A stretch of DNA of 64,000 nt from Jannaschia sp. GRR-S6-38 (GCF_029853695.1 NZ_CP122537.1:62001-126000), one strand, 5' to 3'. Positions 28,747 through 39,100 are shown, numbered from the stretch's first letter. Made by a program: numbers and translations. Notes: generated from the sequence alone by a model not told the origin.

Positions 28747-28823
28747 TGGTCGGGGCGGCGAGATTCGAACTCACGACCCCCTGTACCCAAAACAGGTGCG
28801 CTACCAGACTGCGCCACGCCCCG
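28747..28823 (-). tRNA. tRNA-Pro (anticodon TGG), CCA encoded
   Basis: The minus strand folds as a 77-nt cloverleaf: acceptor CGGGGCG with CGCCCCG, anticodon stem CCTGT/ACAGG around loop TTTGGGT (anticodon TGG), and T-arm GAGTTCGAATC. The discriminator is A and CCA is encoded. Confidence 0.95.
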
Positions 28824-28853
28824 ACCTGCGCGGCGGGTTAGCAGGGACGCGCG

Positions 28854-29354
28854 CTATTGGGAAGCATCCTCGCAGGGCCATGCCGCGCCGTCCTGCGGCA
28901 TCACGGGCGAGCGCAGCTCGTCGCCCGCATCGATGCCCAGCGTCTCCGCCATCCCGCCATTGATCTCGAGCACCGCGCGCGTGGGCGCGCCGGAGCGGAT
29001 CACCGTCTCGTCGCGCGGGATCGCGTTGGCATGGACCTTCACCACGCGCCCCGCTTCGTCGAGGAAGATCATGTCGAGCGGGATCAGCGTGTTGCGCATC
29101 CAGAAGCCGACCTCCTGCGTGCGCGGGTAGACGAAGAGCATGCCCGCCATGCGCGCCAGCTCCTCGCGGAACATCAGACCCCGCGCCTGCTCCTCGGTGG
29201 TGAGCGCCAGCTCGACCCGAAATTGCGCCTTGCCGAATTCGCCCCGGATATCGACGCGGTCGGCGGCGCAGGCCGCGAGGGCCGCGCCGCAGGTCAGGGC
29301 CCAGGCGGCTGCACCGCCGAGCCCCCGCCGGATCAGGCGATGTAGTATTCCCAC
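28854..29354 (-). CDS. DUF192 family secreted protein
   Basis: A 166-residue protein. A signal-peptide-like stretch ([16 protein letters not shown]) covers about residues 12-28, followed by the DUF192 domain: [45 protein letters not shown] and the C-terminal [15 protein letters not shown]. The function of this family is unknown. The only plausible start is GTG 29354, which overlaps the end of the cold-shock gene by 22 bp; in related genomes a cold-shock gene and DUF192 gene are often adjacent in this order. It ends 30 bp from tRNA-Pro. Confidence 0.82.
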   Translation of the reverse strand: MGILHRLIRRGLGGAAAWALTCGAALAACAADRVDIRGEFGKAQFRVELALTTEEQARGLMFREELARMAGMLFVYPRTQEVGFWMRNTLIPLDMIFLDEAGRVVKVHANAIPRDETVIRSGAPTRAVLEINGGMAETLGIDAGDELRSPVMPQDGAAWPCEDASQ

Positions 29355-29870
29355 CGGCGCACCTCGACTGCCTGACGTCCCCGTTCGCCGTCGATGGCGC
29401 GGAGGCAGATCGCCTCCCCCGCCGCGAGATCGGCCAGACCGAAGCGCCGGAGCACCTCCATATGCACGAAGATGTCGTCGGTCTCGCCGAAGCTGTTGGC
29501 GAAGCCGAATCCCTTGTTCTTGTCGAACCACTTCACGCGCGCGGCCAGGAACGGCAGGTCGGAGGGCACGTCGGCCAGGAAGGCGGGCGGCTCCTCGGCC
29601 AGGGCCGGCGCGGGCGCGTCGACGGCCAGGACCTCGGTGATCTGCAATCCGCGCGGCGTCGCCTGGTGGCGGAAGCGCACGGCGCTGCCATCGGCGACCG
29701 AGCTCTGCCCGTAATTGCGCAGCACGTTCACATGCAGAAGGGCGTCGCGTTCGAGGTCATCGGCCACGACGAGATCCGAAGCCGCGCGTCGGGTCGAACC
29801 ATTTGACGACCCCCTCGACGATGACGTCTTCCCCGCCACCCATCGCCGCCTCGCGATCCACATCCTTCAT
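29333..29870 (-). pseudogene. Tandem cold-shock-domain protein with a single-base frameshift
   Basis: Two cold-shock domains are encoded in one gene, as usual in this family. From ATG 29870 the frame reads [10 protein letters not shown], then [13 protein letters not shown], and is then lost. In the neighbouring frame it resumes as [24 protein letters not shown] and continues through the second domain ([15 protein letters not shown]...DDIFVH) to the stop. Seven bases (GGATCTC, about 29777-29771) stand where six are expected for Gly-Phe of the RNP1 motif, so there is one extra base. If real, the gene is broken or needs frameshifting; a sequencing error is equally possible. A downstream restart could still yield the second domain. 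Confidence 0.7.
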
Positions 29871-29927
29871 CCCACTGCCCTTTTGTTCTTGCCATCGCCC
29901 GTCGAGGGCCTCTTCGCAAAGGCCCCT

Positions 29928-29955
29928 TCCATAGTCAGGAAATGAATGAAGACAA
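29928..29955 (-). promoter_or_regulatory. Possible promoter of the cold-shock gene
   Basis: In the only AT-rich stretch nearby (about 29930-29985), the minus strand has TTGTCT, a 16-nt spacer and TATGGA. This would give a leader of about 50 nt ahead of ATG 29870. Only weak resemblance to a housekeeping promoter. Confidence 0.35.
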
Positions 29956-30020
29956 TCTTAATAAAGAATGGACATAGTTTTCGTGGGGTCAGGCGGCAAA
30001 TACCCGCCGTCGAAGGCCCC

Positions 30021-30638
30021 TCAGGGGTTGAGACGCTGCACCTCCCACGTGCCATCCATGCGTCGCGACCATCTGAATCGGTCATGTAGGCGAAATGCGC
30101 CGTCTGCCCAGAACTCAATTTCCACCGGCCGAATCCGGAAGCCGCCCCAAAATGGCGGCCGCTTCGGATTAGGGCCATGCGACGCGGTGACCTTGGCCAC
30201 CTCCGACATCAGCGCGGTCCGGCTCTCCAGCGGGCGCGACTGCTTGGAGGCCCAGGCCCCCAGGCGCGACTTCAGGCTGCGCGAGGCGTAATAGGCGTCG
30301 GCCTGCGCGTCCGAGACGCGCTCCACGGGCCCGCGGACCCGGATCTGGCGCCGCAAGCTCTTCCAGTGCACGACGAAGGCCGCCTTCGGCGTCTCGGCCA
30401 GCTCGCGCCCCTTCTTACCGTCGAAATTGGTGTAGAAGACGAAGCCGCCATCCGCGCCGCCGACGATCTCGATCTCCTTGAGCAGGACCATCCGGACATT
30501 GGGCAGACCGTCGGCATCGACGGTCGCCAGCGCGATGGCGTTCGCGTCCTCGGGCTCGCTGCCCTCGGCCTCGGTCAGCCAGGCCTGCGCCAACGCAAAG
30601 GGATCGTCGCCCGCGAAAATGCCGTCCCGTTCGGCCAT
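30021..30638 (-). CDS. pdxH: Pyridoxamine 5'-phosphate oxidase
   Basis: A 205-residue FMN enzyme oxidising pyridoxine or pyridoxamine 5'-phosphate to pyridoxal 5'-phosphate. [24 protein letters not shown] FMN-binding start ([20 protein letters not shown]), [33 protein letters not shown] and the C-terminal [21 protein letters not shown]...W..QRLNP motif identify it (strings shortened where long). Start at ATG 30638, placing the flavin domain as usual. Divergent from fabI across a 79-bp gap. Confidence 0.94.
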   Translation of the reverse strand: MAERDGIFAGDDPFALAQAWLTEAEGSEPEDANAIALATVDADGLPNVRMVLLKEIEIVGGADGGFVFYTNFDGKKGRELAETPKAAFVVHWKSLRRQIRVRGPVERVSDAQADAYYASRSLKSRLGAWASKQSRPLESRTALMSEVAKVTASHGPNPKRPPFWGGFRIRPVEIEFWADGAFRLHDRFRWSRRMDGTWEVQRLNP

Positions 30639-30717
30639 CCTGTCCCCGTACCCGTTATCCTTGCCGGTATAGGGGCAATCGCCTAAAGCCGGTTGGGACG
30701 CAAGGCGGAGGGGACGA

Positions 30718-31533
30718 ATGGCGGGGATCATGCAAGGCAAGCGCGGGCTCATCATGGGCCTCGCCAATGACAAGTCGATCGCATGGGGCATCGCCAAGGC
30801 CTGCGCCGAACAAGGGGCCGAGCTGGCCTTCTCCTACCAGGGCGAGGCGCTGAAGAAGCGCGTCGATCCGCTGGCCGCCCAGGTGGGCAGCGACATCGTG
30901 CTGCCCTGCGACGTGGGCGACGGCGCCTCGATCGACGCGCTCTTCGCCGGGCTGGCCGAGCACTGGGACCGGCTGGATTTCGTCGTCCACGCCATCGGCT
31001 TCTCCGACAAGTCCGAGCTGCGTGGCCGCTATCTCGACACCTCGCTCGAGAACTTCCTGACCACCATGAACATCTCGGTCTTCAGCTTCACCGCCGTGAT
31101 GCAGCGCGCCGAGAAGATGATGACCGAAGGCGGCAGCGCCCTGACGCTCAGCTATCTCGGTGCCGAGCGGGTGATGCCGCATTACAACGTTATGGGCCTC
31201 GCCAAATCGGCGCTCGAGACCAGCGTGAAATACCTCGCCGAGGATCTGGGCCGCGACGGCATCCGGGTGAACGCGATCAGCGCGGGCACGATCAAGACGC
31301 TCGCGGCCTCGGGCATCGGCGATTTCCGCTACATCCTGAAATGGAACGAATACAACTCGCCCCTGCGCCGCACCGTCACGCAGGAGGAGGTCGGCAAATC
31401 CGCCATGTACCTGCTCTCGGACCTGGCCTCGGCCGTCACCGGCGAGGTACACCATGTCGATAGCGGCTATCATGTCATCGGCATGAAGAACCCCGACGCG
31501 CCCGACATCACGCGGGAGAAGAAGCCCGAGTGA
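30718..31533 (+). CDS. fabI: Enoyl-ACP reductase FabI (NADH)
   Basis: A 271-residue short-chain dehydrogenase-type enoyl reductase, the last step of the fatty-acid elongation cycle. The catalytic set Y146, Y156 and K163 (SYLGAE and HYNVMGLAK) has the same numbering as E. coli FabI. The NADH-binding N-terminus [16 protein letters not shown] and the substrate loop [11 protein letters not shown] are present. A GGAGGGGACGA leader precedes ATG 30718. Its stop overlaps the next gene (TGATG), so fabI heads an operon with two LysE-type exporters, an unusual partnership. Confidence 0.95.
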   Translation: MAGIMQGKRGLIMGLANDKSIAWGIAKACAEQGAELAFSYQGEALKKRVDPLAAQVGSDIVLPCDVGDGASIDALFAGLAEHWDRLDFVVHAIGFSDKSELRGRYLDTSLENFLTTMNISVFSFTAVMQRAEKMMTEGGSALTLSYLGAERVMPHYNVMGLAKSALETSVKYLAEDLGRDGIRVNAISAGTIKTLAASGIGDFRYILKWNEYNSPLRRTVTQEEVGKSAMYLLSDLASAVTGEVHHVDSGYHVIGMKNPDAPDITREKKPE

Positions 31534-32147
31534 TGGAGACCCTCACGGTCGCCCAGCTCGCCGCCTTCAACGCGGCGCTCTTCGTCGCCTGTGCCGCACC
31601 CGGGCCGGCTTTCCTGGTCTGCACCCAGGCCAGCCTGCGGGGCGGACGCAAGGAAGGCGTCGTCACCGGCCTCGGGCTCGCCGTCATGGCCGGGCTCTGG
31701 ACGCTGGCCGCGCTCCTCGGGCTCGAGGCGCTGTTCGAGCTCTTCCCGCTGGCCTACACCGCGATGAAGCTGGGCGGCGCGCTCCTGGTTCTCGTCTTCG
31801 CGATCCAGATCTGGCGCGGCGCGCATGCGCCGGTGACCGCGGCTCCGCCGGTGTCGCGCCGGCGGGCCTTCCTGCGGGGCTTCCTTCTGAATCTCGGCAA
31901 TCCGAAATCCATCCTCTTCGCCGCGGGCGTGTTGCTGGTGATCTTCCCGCCCGGCCTGTCGGCGGCCGAGATCGCGCTGATCACCGCGAACCACATCGCG
32001 CTCGAAATCGCGGTCTATTCCACCCTCGCCTTCCTGATGTCGCGCGACCGCGTCCGCGCGCGTTACCTCGCCTTCAAGCCGCTGATCAGCCGCGCCATGG
32101 CGCTCGTGCTGGGCGGGCTGGGCCTGCGGCTTCTGGTGACGGCATGA
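31533..32147 (+). CDS. LysE/RhtB-family exporter (first copy)
   Basis: A 204-residue membrane protein with about six hydrophobic helices. The family motif CAAPGPAFLVCTQASLRGGRKEG is near residue 18-40 (signature PGPAFL and GGRKEG), and LNLGNPKSILF is the second signature. The family exports amino acids or related small solutes; substrate unknown. ATG 31533 overlaps the fabI stop by one base; a GTG three bases earlier is an alternative. It overlaps the second copy by 4 nt. Confidence 0.85.
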   Translation: METLTVAQLAAFNAALFVACAAPGPAFLVCTQASLRGGRKEGVVTGLGLAVMAGLWTLAALLGLEALFELFPLAYTAMKLGGALLVLVFAIQIWRGAHAPVTAAPPVSRRRAFLRGFLLNLGNPKSILFAAGVLLVIFPPGLSAAEIALITANHIALEIAVYSTLAFLMSRDRVRARYLAFKPLISRAMALVLGGLGLRLLVTA

Positions 32148-32755
32148 GCGCGCTGGCCTTCGTCACGCTGGCGCTGGCGCATCTGCTGGCTGCGATCTCA
32201 CCCGGCCCGTCCTTCGTGCTGTCGGTCAAGACCGCCGCGGCCGAGGGCTACCGCCCGGCACTGGGCCTCGCCCTCGGCTTCGGCCTCGCCGCGACGATCT
32301 GGGCGGGCGCGGCGCTGCTGGGGCTGTCGCTTCTGTTCGAGATCGCGCCGCTGCTCTTCACCGCGCTCAAGTTCCTGGGCGCGGCCTTCCTCGTCTGGCT
32401 GGCCGTGCGGATGTGGCGCCACGCGCCCGACCCGATCCCCGCCGCCGAAGCCGGCCCGCCGCGGGGCATGCGCTCGGCCATCCGGCTGGGTACGCTGGCG
32501 ATGCTGGCCAACCCCAAGCCCGCGATCTTCTTCGGCGCGATCTTCGTGGGCCTCGTCCCGGCCACCTCAACGCCGGCCGAGAAGGCGCTGGTCCTATTCA
32601 ACATCTTCTGGGTCGAGGCGGCGTGGTACATCCTCGTCGCCCGGCTCTTCTCACTGCCGCGCGCCCGCGCCGCCTACGGCCGGTTCAAGACCGCGCTCGA
32701 CCGGTCGCTGGGCGTGGCGCTGGGCGCGCTGGGCGTCCGCCTCGTCCTTCCCTGA
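32144..32755 (+). CDS. LysE/RhtB-family exporter (second copy)
   Basis: A 203-residue paralogue of the preceding gene, overlapping it by ATGA. It has SPGPSFVLSVKTAAAEG at the first family signature and MLANPKPAIFFGAIF at the second, with about six membrane helices. Two LysE-type genes in tandem may give two substrate ranges or a heterodimer; neither can be decided from sequence. An 18-bp gap leads to gpt. Confidence 0.85.
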   Translation: MSALAFVTLALAHLLAAISPGPSFVLSVKTAAAEGYRPALGLALGFGLAATIWAGAALLGLSLLFEIAPLLFTALKFLGAAFLVWLAVRMWRHAPDPIPAAEAGPPRGMRSAIRLGTLAMLANPKPAIFFGAIFVGLVPATSTPAEKALVLFNIFWVEAAWYILVARLFSLPRARAAYGRFKTALDRSLGVALGALGVRLVLP

Positions 32756-32773
32756 TCCGTCCCGGAGGCTTCC

Positions 32774-33277
32774 ATGTCCGAAAAACTGCCCCATGAAAAA
32801 GGCTTTCACATCAGCTGGGACCAAATCCATCGCGACAGCCGCGCCCTGGCCTGGCGCCTGGACGGGCGCGGCCCCGACGATGGCGGCTGGCGCGCGATCG
32901 TGGCCATCACCCGCGGCGGCATGGCGCCGGCCATGATCGTCGCGCGCGAGTTGGACATCCGGCTGGTCGACACGATTTCGGTCAAGTCCTACGACCACCA
33001 GACCCAGGGCGAGGCGCAGGTCCTGTCGAAGCCCGAGGAGAGCATGGTCGGCGACGGCACGGGCGTTCTGGTGATCGACGACCTCGTCGACTCGGGCAAG
33101 ACGCTGGAAGTCGTCCGCAAGCTCTATCCCAAGGCGCATTTCGCCACCGTCTACGCCAAGCCCAAGGGCGAGCCGATGGTCGACACCTTCATCACCGGGG
33201 TCAGCCAGGACACCTGGATCTTCTTTCCCTGGGATATGGCGCTGCAATATGTGCAGCCCTATCGCGGCACCGACTGA
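32774..33277 (+). CDS. gpt: Xanthine-guanine phosphoribosyltransferase
   Basis: A 167-residue type I phosphoribosyltransferase salvaging xanthine and guanine with PRPP. The PRPP loop [11 protein letters not shown] is at residues 100-110, [16 protein letters not shown] lies upstream, and the C-terminal WIFFPWDMA is typical of Gpt. GGAGG lies six bases ahead of ATG 32774. Convergent with the P450 gene downstream. Confidence 0.93.
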   Translation: MSEKLPHEKGFHISWDQIHRDSRALAWRLDGRGPDDGGWRAIVAITRGGMAPAMIVARELDIRLVDTISVKSYDHQTQGEAQVLSKPEESMVGDGTGVLVIDDLVDSGKTLEVVRKLYPKAHFATVYAKPKGEPMVDTFITGVSQDTWIFFPWDMALQYVQPYRGTD

Positions 33278-33283
33278 CGGCGC

Positions 33284-34624
33284 TCAGCGGCGGGCGAAGC
33301 GCAGCCGGATGCCGTCGCGCGCCCGCACCGTCAGATGCGCGACCGGCACCGGCGGCGGGCCTACCGGCGCGACCCGAAATGCGGCGATCATGCGCGCCAG
33401 CAGCACCACGCCCTCGGCCATCGCGAAGCCCGCGCCGGTGCAGACCCGCGGCCCGGCGCTGAACGGCATATAGGCGCGCCGCGCGCTCTCGGCCGTCGCC
33501 GCCCGGCCCCACCTGTCGGGGTCAAACCCGTCGGGGTCGTCCCACAGCCGCTCGTGGCGGTGCAGGTGCCAGGGGCTCAGCACCACCTGCGCGCCCTTCG
33601 GCGCGGCCCGGTCGCGGAAACTCTCGGGCCGCGTGGTCTGCCGCACCATCATCGGCACGGGCGGATAGAGCCGCAGCGTCTCGCGGAAAACATCGCGCGT
33701 GAAGGGCAGCCGGGACAGATCGCCGATCGCCATGCCATCCCAGTCGCGCGCCGCCTCCGCCGCGACGCGGTCCTGCGCGTCTGGATGGGTGGCGAGCAGG
33801 TAGAGCGCCCAGGCCAGCGCCGAGGCGCTGGTCTCGTGGCCCGCGAGGAAGAAGATCGCGACCTGGTCCACCATTTCCCCGGGCGAGAAGCGGTGGCCCG
33901 TCTCCGGGTCGGCGAAGGTCATGATCTTGGTCGCCAGGTCGTCGGGCGCCGTCCCCGCCGCGATCTGGGCCCCGCGCCGCTCGACCAGGGCCGCGATGGC
34001 CGCCCGGATCGACCGCGCGGCGGCCAGCGTCCCGCGCCGGTGCGGGCGCGGCAGCCAGCGCGGCAGCGGCACCAGCGCGGCGAGGTTCAGGAGCGGCTGG
34101 CTCCGCTGGTAGGCGCGGAACTCGGCGAAGACCTGCGCCGCGAGGCGGTCCTCGATCGGGACCGAGAAGAGCGTCCGGAAGATCACGTCCGCGGCCGCAT
34201 AGCTCGCCAGCCGCTCGACTTCGTGCTCCCCGTCCTCCTGCCGCGCGACCATCGCCGCGGCGGCGTCCAGCATCCCCGGAAACGCGTCGCGTAGCCGCCC
34301 GCCCGCGAAGGCCGGATCGATGATCCGGCGCTGTCGCTTCCACTCGGCGCCGTTCGTGACAAAGACGGACCGCCCGAGAAGCGGCGCCAGCCCCTCGCGC
34401 ACCCGGTCGGATTTCGGAAAGTCGTCGGGCCGCTGCAGCAGCACGAGATCGATCAGCGCCGGGTCGTTCATCATGTAGCTGCGGAAGAACGGCGTCCGGA
34501 ACTCGGCCATCCAGGCCCGGTAGAGCCGCGCGGGCTGGGCCGAGAGGATGTCGGCCCGAAAGGCGCGCGCATAGGCCAGAAGCCCGACCGTCCCCGCCCG
34601 CGCCGACGGCTTGGGCGGGATCAC
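33284..34624 (-). CDS. Cytochrome P450
   Basis: A 446-residue soluble bacterial P450. The haem-binding loop FSAGPRVCTGAGFA has its Cys near residue 395. The oxygen-activating I-helix carries FFLAGHETSASA (about 253-264), and the K-helix ETLRLYPPVP has the E-x-x-R pair. No membrane anchor is seen. The start is GTG 34624, overlapping the upstream hydrolase stop (GTGA). Fatty acids, terpenes or aromatics are possible substrates; nothing in the sequence decides. No ferredoxin gene is adjacent. Confidence 0.9.
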   Translation of the reverse strand: MIPPKPSARAGTVGLLAYARAFRADILSAQPARLYRAWMAEFRTPFFRSYMMNDPALIDLVLLQRPDDFPKSDRVREGLAPLLGRSVFVTNGAEWKRQRRIIDPAFAGGRLRDAFPGMLDAAAAMVARQEDGEHEVERLASYAAADVIFRTLFSVPIEDRLAAQVFAEFRAYQRSQPLLNLAALVPLPRWLPRPHRRGTLAAARSIRAAIAALVERRGAQIAAGTAPDDLATKIMTFADPETGHRFSPGEMVDQVAIFFLAGHETSASALAWALYLLATHPDAQDRVAAEAARDWDGMAIGDLSRLPFTRDVFRETLRLYPPVPMMVRQTTRPESFRDRAAPKGAQVVLSPWHLHRHERLWDDPDGFDPDRWGRAATAESARRAYMPFSAGPRVCTGAGFAMAEGVVLLARMIAAFRVAPVGPPPVPVAHLTVRARDGIRLRFARR

Positions 34625-35853
34625 GCGGCCATCGCCGTGAAGCCGTTCACCGGCGCCGTCAGGCGCGAGGGGCTGGGCGCGCGGCCCGCGAACCGCTGGC
34701 CCAGCGTCAGGGGCCCGGCGGTGATGCGGAAATAGTCGTAATCGCCGGGCCGGTCGAAGGCGCAGAGATACTGGAAATGCAGCCGGAAATAGCGCCGCTT
34801 CAGCGCCGCCTGCGCCGCGAGGCTCAGCGTCTGGGTGAAGGCCGCCGAGATCACCAGAGGGCCGGTCTGCGTCTCAGGCGCGACGCCCGAGACGGCGACC
34901 GGGTCGCAGAGCGCGAAGGCGCAGCCGTCGCCGGGCGCCGTCACGTCCAGCCAGGCGATCCGGTCCTGCCCGCCCATGACGTGAAGATCGGCGCGCAACC
35001 GATTGGCCTGCGGCAGGAAACTGACCATCGGAACGACATGCCCGAGGCTCAGGAAGGCGCATTTGCCGGCCGGCACCCGCCCCGCCCGGATCATGTCGGC
35101 CAGAACCGAGATCGCCAGATGCGCCCCCGAGGAATGGCCCACGACCAGCACCTCGTCCACCTCCGAGGCCAGTGCCGCGGCGATCCTGTCGCCGAACTCC
35201 GCCAGCCGCGCCTCGAGCCGGGGCGGATAGGCGCCGTCCCACCGCGCGGTGAAGGCGAAATCATGCATCAGGTAGTAGGCGAAGATCCGGCCATCGAGCC
35301 GCTTGAACCAGCGCAGCAGGGCCCAGGCGACGCCGAGGCCCGCCAGCCCGGAGACAACGCCGATCGTCACCGCGAAATCCCAGATCGGGCCCGCGACGGC
35401 CCAGGTCAGGGCCTGGACCAGCGCGCAGATCACCAGGGCGCCGATCCCGGCCGCCACCAGAAGCTGCCCTAGCAGCACGGCGATCGGATAGAGCGCGGCC
35501 AGCACCGGCCCCTGCCGCAGCCGCATCAGGCGAAACAGCGCGCCCGAGCCGATATAGGCCCAGGCCGTGCGGACGAGTTGGGCATAGGTCGCGGGGATCG
35601 TCGCCTCCATGCTCTCGGCGACGATATCCGACCAGACGAGCACCTCGATCTCGGCCTCGGTCACCGCCCCGTCCATTTCGCTGCGGACGCGCCAGGCGCA
35701 GAGACCGTCGCCCTTCTCCTGCGAGATCGCATAGCCCGAGATCGCCGCCTGTTTCGCACCCTCGCTGCGATAGAGCTCCCGGTAGCGGCGCGGGTGGAAC
35801 GGGTCGTAGCCCGGAACATAGAGCACCTTGCGGCGCCGAACGGTCTGCGTCAT
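34621..35853 (-). CDS. Membrane-anchored alpha/beta-hydrolase-like protein
   Basis: A 410-residue protein not assigned to a named family. It begins VLYVPGYDPFHPRRYRELY, resembling the first strand and oxyanion loop of alpha/beta hydrolases. About three hydrophobic helices lie between residues 118 and 190, and the nucleophile-elbow-like GHSSG lies in EVLVVGHSSGAHLAI near residue 235-250. It could be a lipase or esterase facing the cytosol with a membrane insertion. Overlapped stop/start with the P450 gene suggests that the two act on the same lipid-like compound; this is inference. Confidence 0.65.
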   Translation of the reverse strand: MTQTVRRRKVLYVPGYDPFHPRRYRELYRSEGAKQAAISGYAISQEKGDGLCAWRVRSEMDGAVTEAEIEVLVWSDIVAESMEATIPATYAQLVRTAWAYIGSGALFRLMRLRQGPVLAALYPIAVLLGQLLVAAGIGALVICALVQALTWAVAGPIWDFAVTIGVVSGLAGLGVAWALLRWFKRLDGRIFAYYLMHDFAFTARWDGAYPPRLEARLAEFGDRIAAALASEVDEVLVVGHSSGAHLAISVLADMIRAGRVPAGKCAFLSLGHVVPMVSFLPQANRLRADLHVMGGQDRIAWLDVTAPGDGCAFALCDPVAVSGVAPETQTGPLVISAAFTQTLSLAAQAALKRRYFRLHFQYLCAFDRPGDYDYFRITAGPLTLGQRFAGRAPSPSRLTAPVNGFTAMAA

Positions 35854-35924
35854 CGGGTCGTCATGCCTTGTCCTGCCTTGCGCGATACTGGCAGATGCCC
35901 GCGGCGAAATTAAGGACCATGATG

Positions 35925-36137
35925 ATGGCGGATCTGGAGATCGACGCGCTGGGACTTCTCTGCCCGCTCCCCGTCCTGCGGCTGCGCAAGCGGATGGGGT
36001 CGCTGCCCGCGGGCGCGCTCGTCATCCTTCATGCCGACGATCCCGCCGCCCATGTCGACGTGCCGCATTTCTGCGCCGAGGCCGGGCATGAATTCGTCGG
36101 CGTCGACGGCCACGCCTTCACCATCCGCAAGCGCTGA
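35925..36137 (+). CDS. TusA/SirA-family sulfur carrier protein
   Basis: A 70-residue protein with the single TusA motif LLCPLPVLRLRK, in which C13 of CPLP would carry persulfide sulfur. AAGHEF and the C-terminal beta-strand fit the fold. Three in-frame ATGs occur (35919, 35922, 35925); AAGGA ending at 35916 favours one of the last two. Members act in tRNA thiolation, molybdenum cofactor or sulfur oxidation; the actual partner is not shown by the neighbours. Confidence 0.85.
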   Translation: MADLEIDALGLLCPLPVLRLRKRMGSLPAGALVILHADDPAAHVDVPHFCAEAGHEFVGVDGHAFTIRKR

Positions 36138-36146
36138 GGCGCGGCG

Positions 36147-39100
36147 CTATTCCGCCGCCTGCGCCAGGTTCGGCCCGCCGGCCCGGATGGCGGCCAGCAA
36201 GTCCTCGCGGCGCTTGGCGGCCTTCCGGGCATTGGCGTCCTTGACCGGCCCGAAGCCGCGGATGCTCAGCGGCAGTTCGGCGAGCGCCACCACGGCCTCG
36301 CGCGTCCGGTCGGTCACCAGCGGCAGCACCGCGTCGAGATCGCGCTCGTATTCCGCGATCAGCGCGCGCTCCATGCGACGCTCGGCGGTGCGGCCGAACG
36401 GGTCGAGCGGCGTGCCGCGCAGGACCTTGCCGCGCGCGAGCAGCGGATAGAACCGCTCGATCCACTGGCCGAAGGATCGCTTCTGCGGGCGGCCGTCGGG
36501 ACCCGGCTTCGACAGGAAGGGCGGGGCCAGGTGATAGGTCAGCTTCAGATCGCCGTCGAAGGCGGCGCGGGCCTTGGCGCGCGTCTCCGTCAGGAGGCGC
36601 GCGACCTCGTACTCGTCCTTGTAGGCCAGAAGCTTGTGATAGCCCTTCGCGACCGCGTCCCGGACCGCCGGGTCGGCGATCGTTTCCAGCCGCTCGGTAT
36701 AGCGGCGGGCATAGCGCTTGGACTGGTAGGCGCGCAGGTGCGCCGCGCGCAGCGCCTCGGCCCGCTCGGGCGTCTCGGGCAGCGCGACCACGCTCGGCGC
36801 CAGGACACGCGTCACCTCCTCGGGGTTCAGCACCGCCCAGCGGCCCAGCTCGAAGGCGCGCTGGTTGCGCTCGACCGCCGCGCCGTTCAGCTCGATCGCG
36901 CGGTGGATCGCTTCGTGGCTGAGCGGCACCAGGCCCTTTTGCCAGGCCGCGCCCAGGATCATCATGTTCGAGAAGATCGTGTCGCCCAGCGTCGCCTCGG
37001 CCAGCGCGGAGGCGTCGAACATCGTCAGCCCGTCCCGCAGGCGCGCCTTAAGCGACAGCGTCAGCTGGTCGGCGGGCAGCTTGAAATCGGGGTTGCCGGT
37101 GAAATCGCCGGTGACGATCTCGTGGGCGTTGACCACCGCGCCAGTGCGGCCCGTCGTCGTCAGCGCCAGGGTCTTCGCTCCCGCGCTGACCACCAGGTCG
37201 CCGCCGATCAGCGCGTCGGCCTCGCCCAGCGCGACGCGGATGGCCGAGATGTCGTCGGGCGTCTCGCCCAGCCGGCAATGCAGCGCGACGGCCCCGCCCT
37301 TCTGTGCCAGGCCCGCCATCTCCATCAGACCGGCGCCCTTGCCGTCCAGATGCGCGGCCATAGCCATCACCGCGCCGATGGTCATCACGCCGGTGCCTCC
37401 CACGCCGGTGATGACGGTGTTCCAAGTATGGTCGATCACCGGCAGCTCAGGCTGGGCCAGGTGGCCCGTGTCGATCTCGGTCGTCGCGCGTTTCTTCAGC
37501 TCGGCCCCCTCGACCGACACGAAGGACGGGCAGAAGCCGTTCACGCAGGAATAGTCCTTGTTGCAGGTCGACTGGTCGACCGCGCGCTTGGTCCCGAAGG
37601 CCGTCTCGACCGGCACCAGGCTCACGCAGTTCGACTGCACCCCGCAATCGCCGCAGCCCTCGCAGACATCGGTGTTGATGAAGATGCGGCGGTCGGGATC
37701 GGGGAACTGGCCGCGCTTGCGGCGGCGGCGCTTCTCGGCGGCGCAGGTCTGGATGTAGAGGATCGCGCTGACCCCCTTCACCTGGGTCATCGCCGCCTGC
37801 ACCTGCGGCATCTCGGCCCGTTCATGCCAGTCCAGCCCGGACGGGAAGAGCGAGCGGTCGACGCCCTCCTTCTCGTCGTAGACCACGGCGATGGTCTTCA
37901 CGCCCATCGCCTGCAGCTCGCGCGCGATCTGCTCGGGCTGCAGGTCGCCCTCGTTGTGCTGGCCGCCGGTCATGGCGACGGCGTCGTTGTAGAGGATCTT
38001 GTAGGTGATGGTGGTGTTCGCGGCGAGCGCGGCGCGGATCGCCAGGATACCGGAATGGTTGTAGGTGCCCTCGCCCAGGTTCTGGAACACGTGCTCGCGG
38101 GTCGAGAACTGGCTTTCGCCCACCCAGTTGACGCCTTCGGCGCCCATATGGGTGTAGCCCTCGGTGTTGCGGTCCATCCAGAGCGCCATGACATGGCAGC
38201 CGATGCCCGCACCCGCGCGCGAACCTTCGGGCACCTTGGTCGAGGTGTTGTGCGGACAGCCCGAGCAGTACCAGGGCGTGCGGGTGGCGATCTCGGGGGC
38301 GTTGTCGGCGCGCTTGGCCTCGGTCACGCGGGCCAGGCCCGCCTCGATCCGGTCGGTGCCGCGGCCTTCCTCCTTCAGGATGCCGCCCAGCTTCAGCGCG
38401 ATGTCGGCGGGGTCGAGCGCATAGGCCTGCGGGAAGAGGATCGGCCCGGCGCTGGACTTGCGATAGCCGTAGACGCGGCGCCCGCGGCGGTCGTCGAAGA
38501 TCGCCTCCTTGACCTGCACCTCGATCAGCTTGCGCTTTTCCTCGACGCAGACGATCAGCTCCAGCCCCTCGGCCCAGTCATGCAGGCCGCGCATGTCCAT
38601 CGGCCAGGTCTGCCCGACCTTGTAGGTGGTGATGCCCAGCCGCTCGCATTCGGCCGCGTCGAGCCCCAGCAGGTTCATCGCGTGCACGAGATCCAGCCAG
38701 TTCTTGCCCGCCGCGACGAAGCCGATCTTGGCGCCGGGCTTGCCATGCATGCGCTTGTCGATGCCGTTGGCGTGGGCGAAGGCCTCGGCCGCCCAGCGCT
38801 TGTAGCCCAACAGCCGGTCCTCCTGCGGGATCCAGTGATCGTTGAGGCGGATATTGACGCCGCCCTCGGGCAGGTCGAACTCGGGCGTGATGAAGCTCAG
38901 CCGGTCGGGACGGCCGTCGACCACGCTGGTGACCTCGACCGTGTCCTTCATCGTCTTCAGCCCGACCCAGACCCCCGCGTAGCGCGACAGCGCCCAGCCG
39001 TAGAGGCCGAAATCCAGGATCTCCTGCACGCCCGCGGGCGACAGCACCGGCATGTGCACGTCGACCAGCGCCCAGTCGGACTGGTGACAGGTGGTCGAGG

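Noticed and set aside
29992..30008. Hairpin GGCGG/CCGCC after pdxH as a terminator
   Set aside because: The stem is short (5 bp) and there is no T run on the relevant strand.
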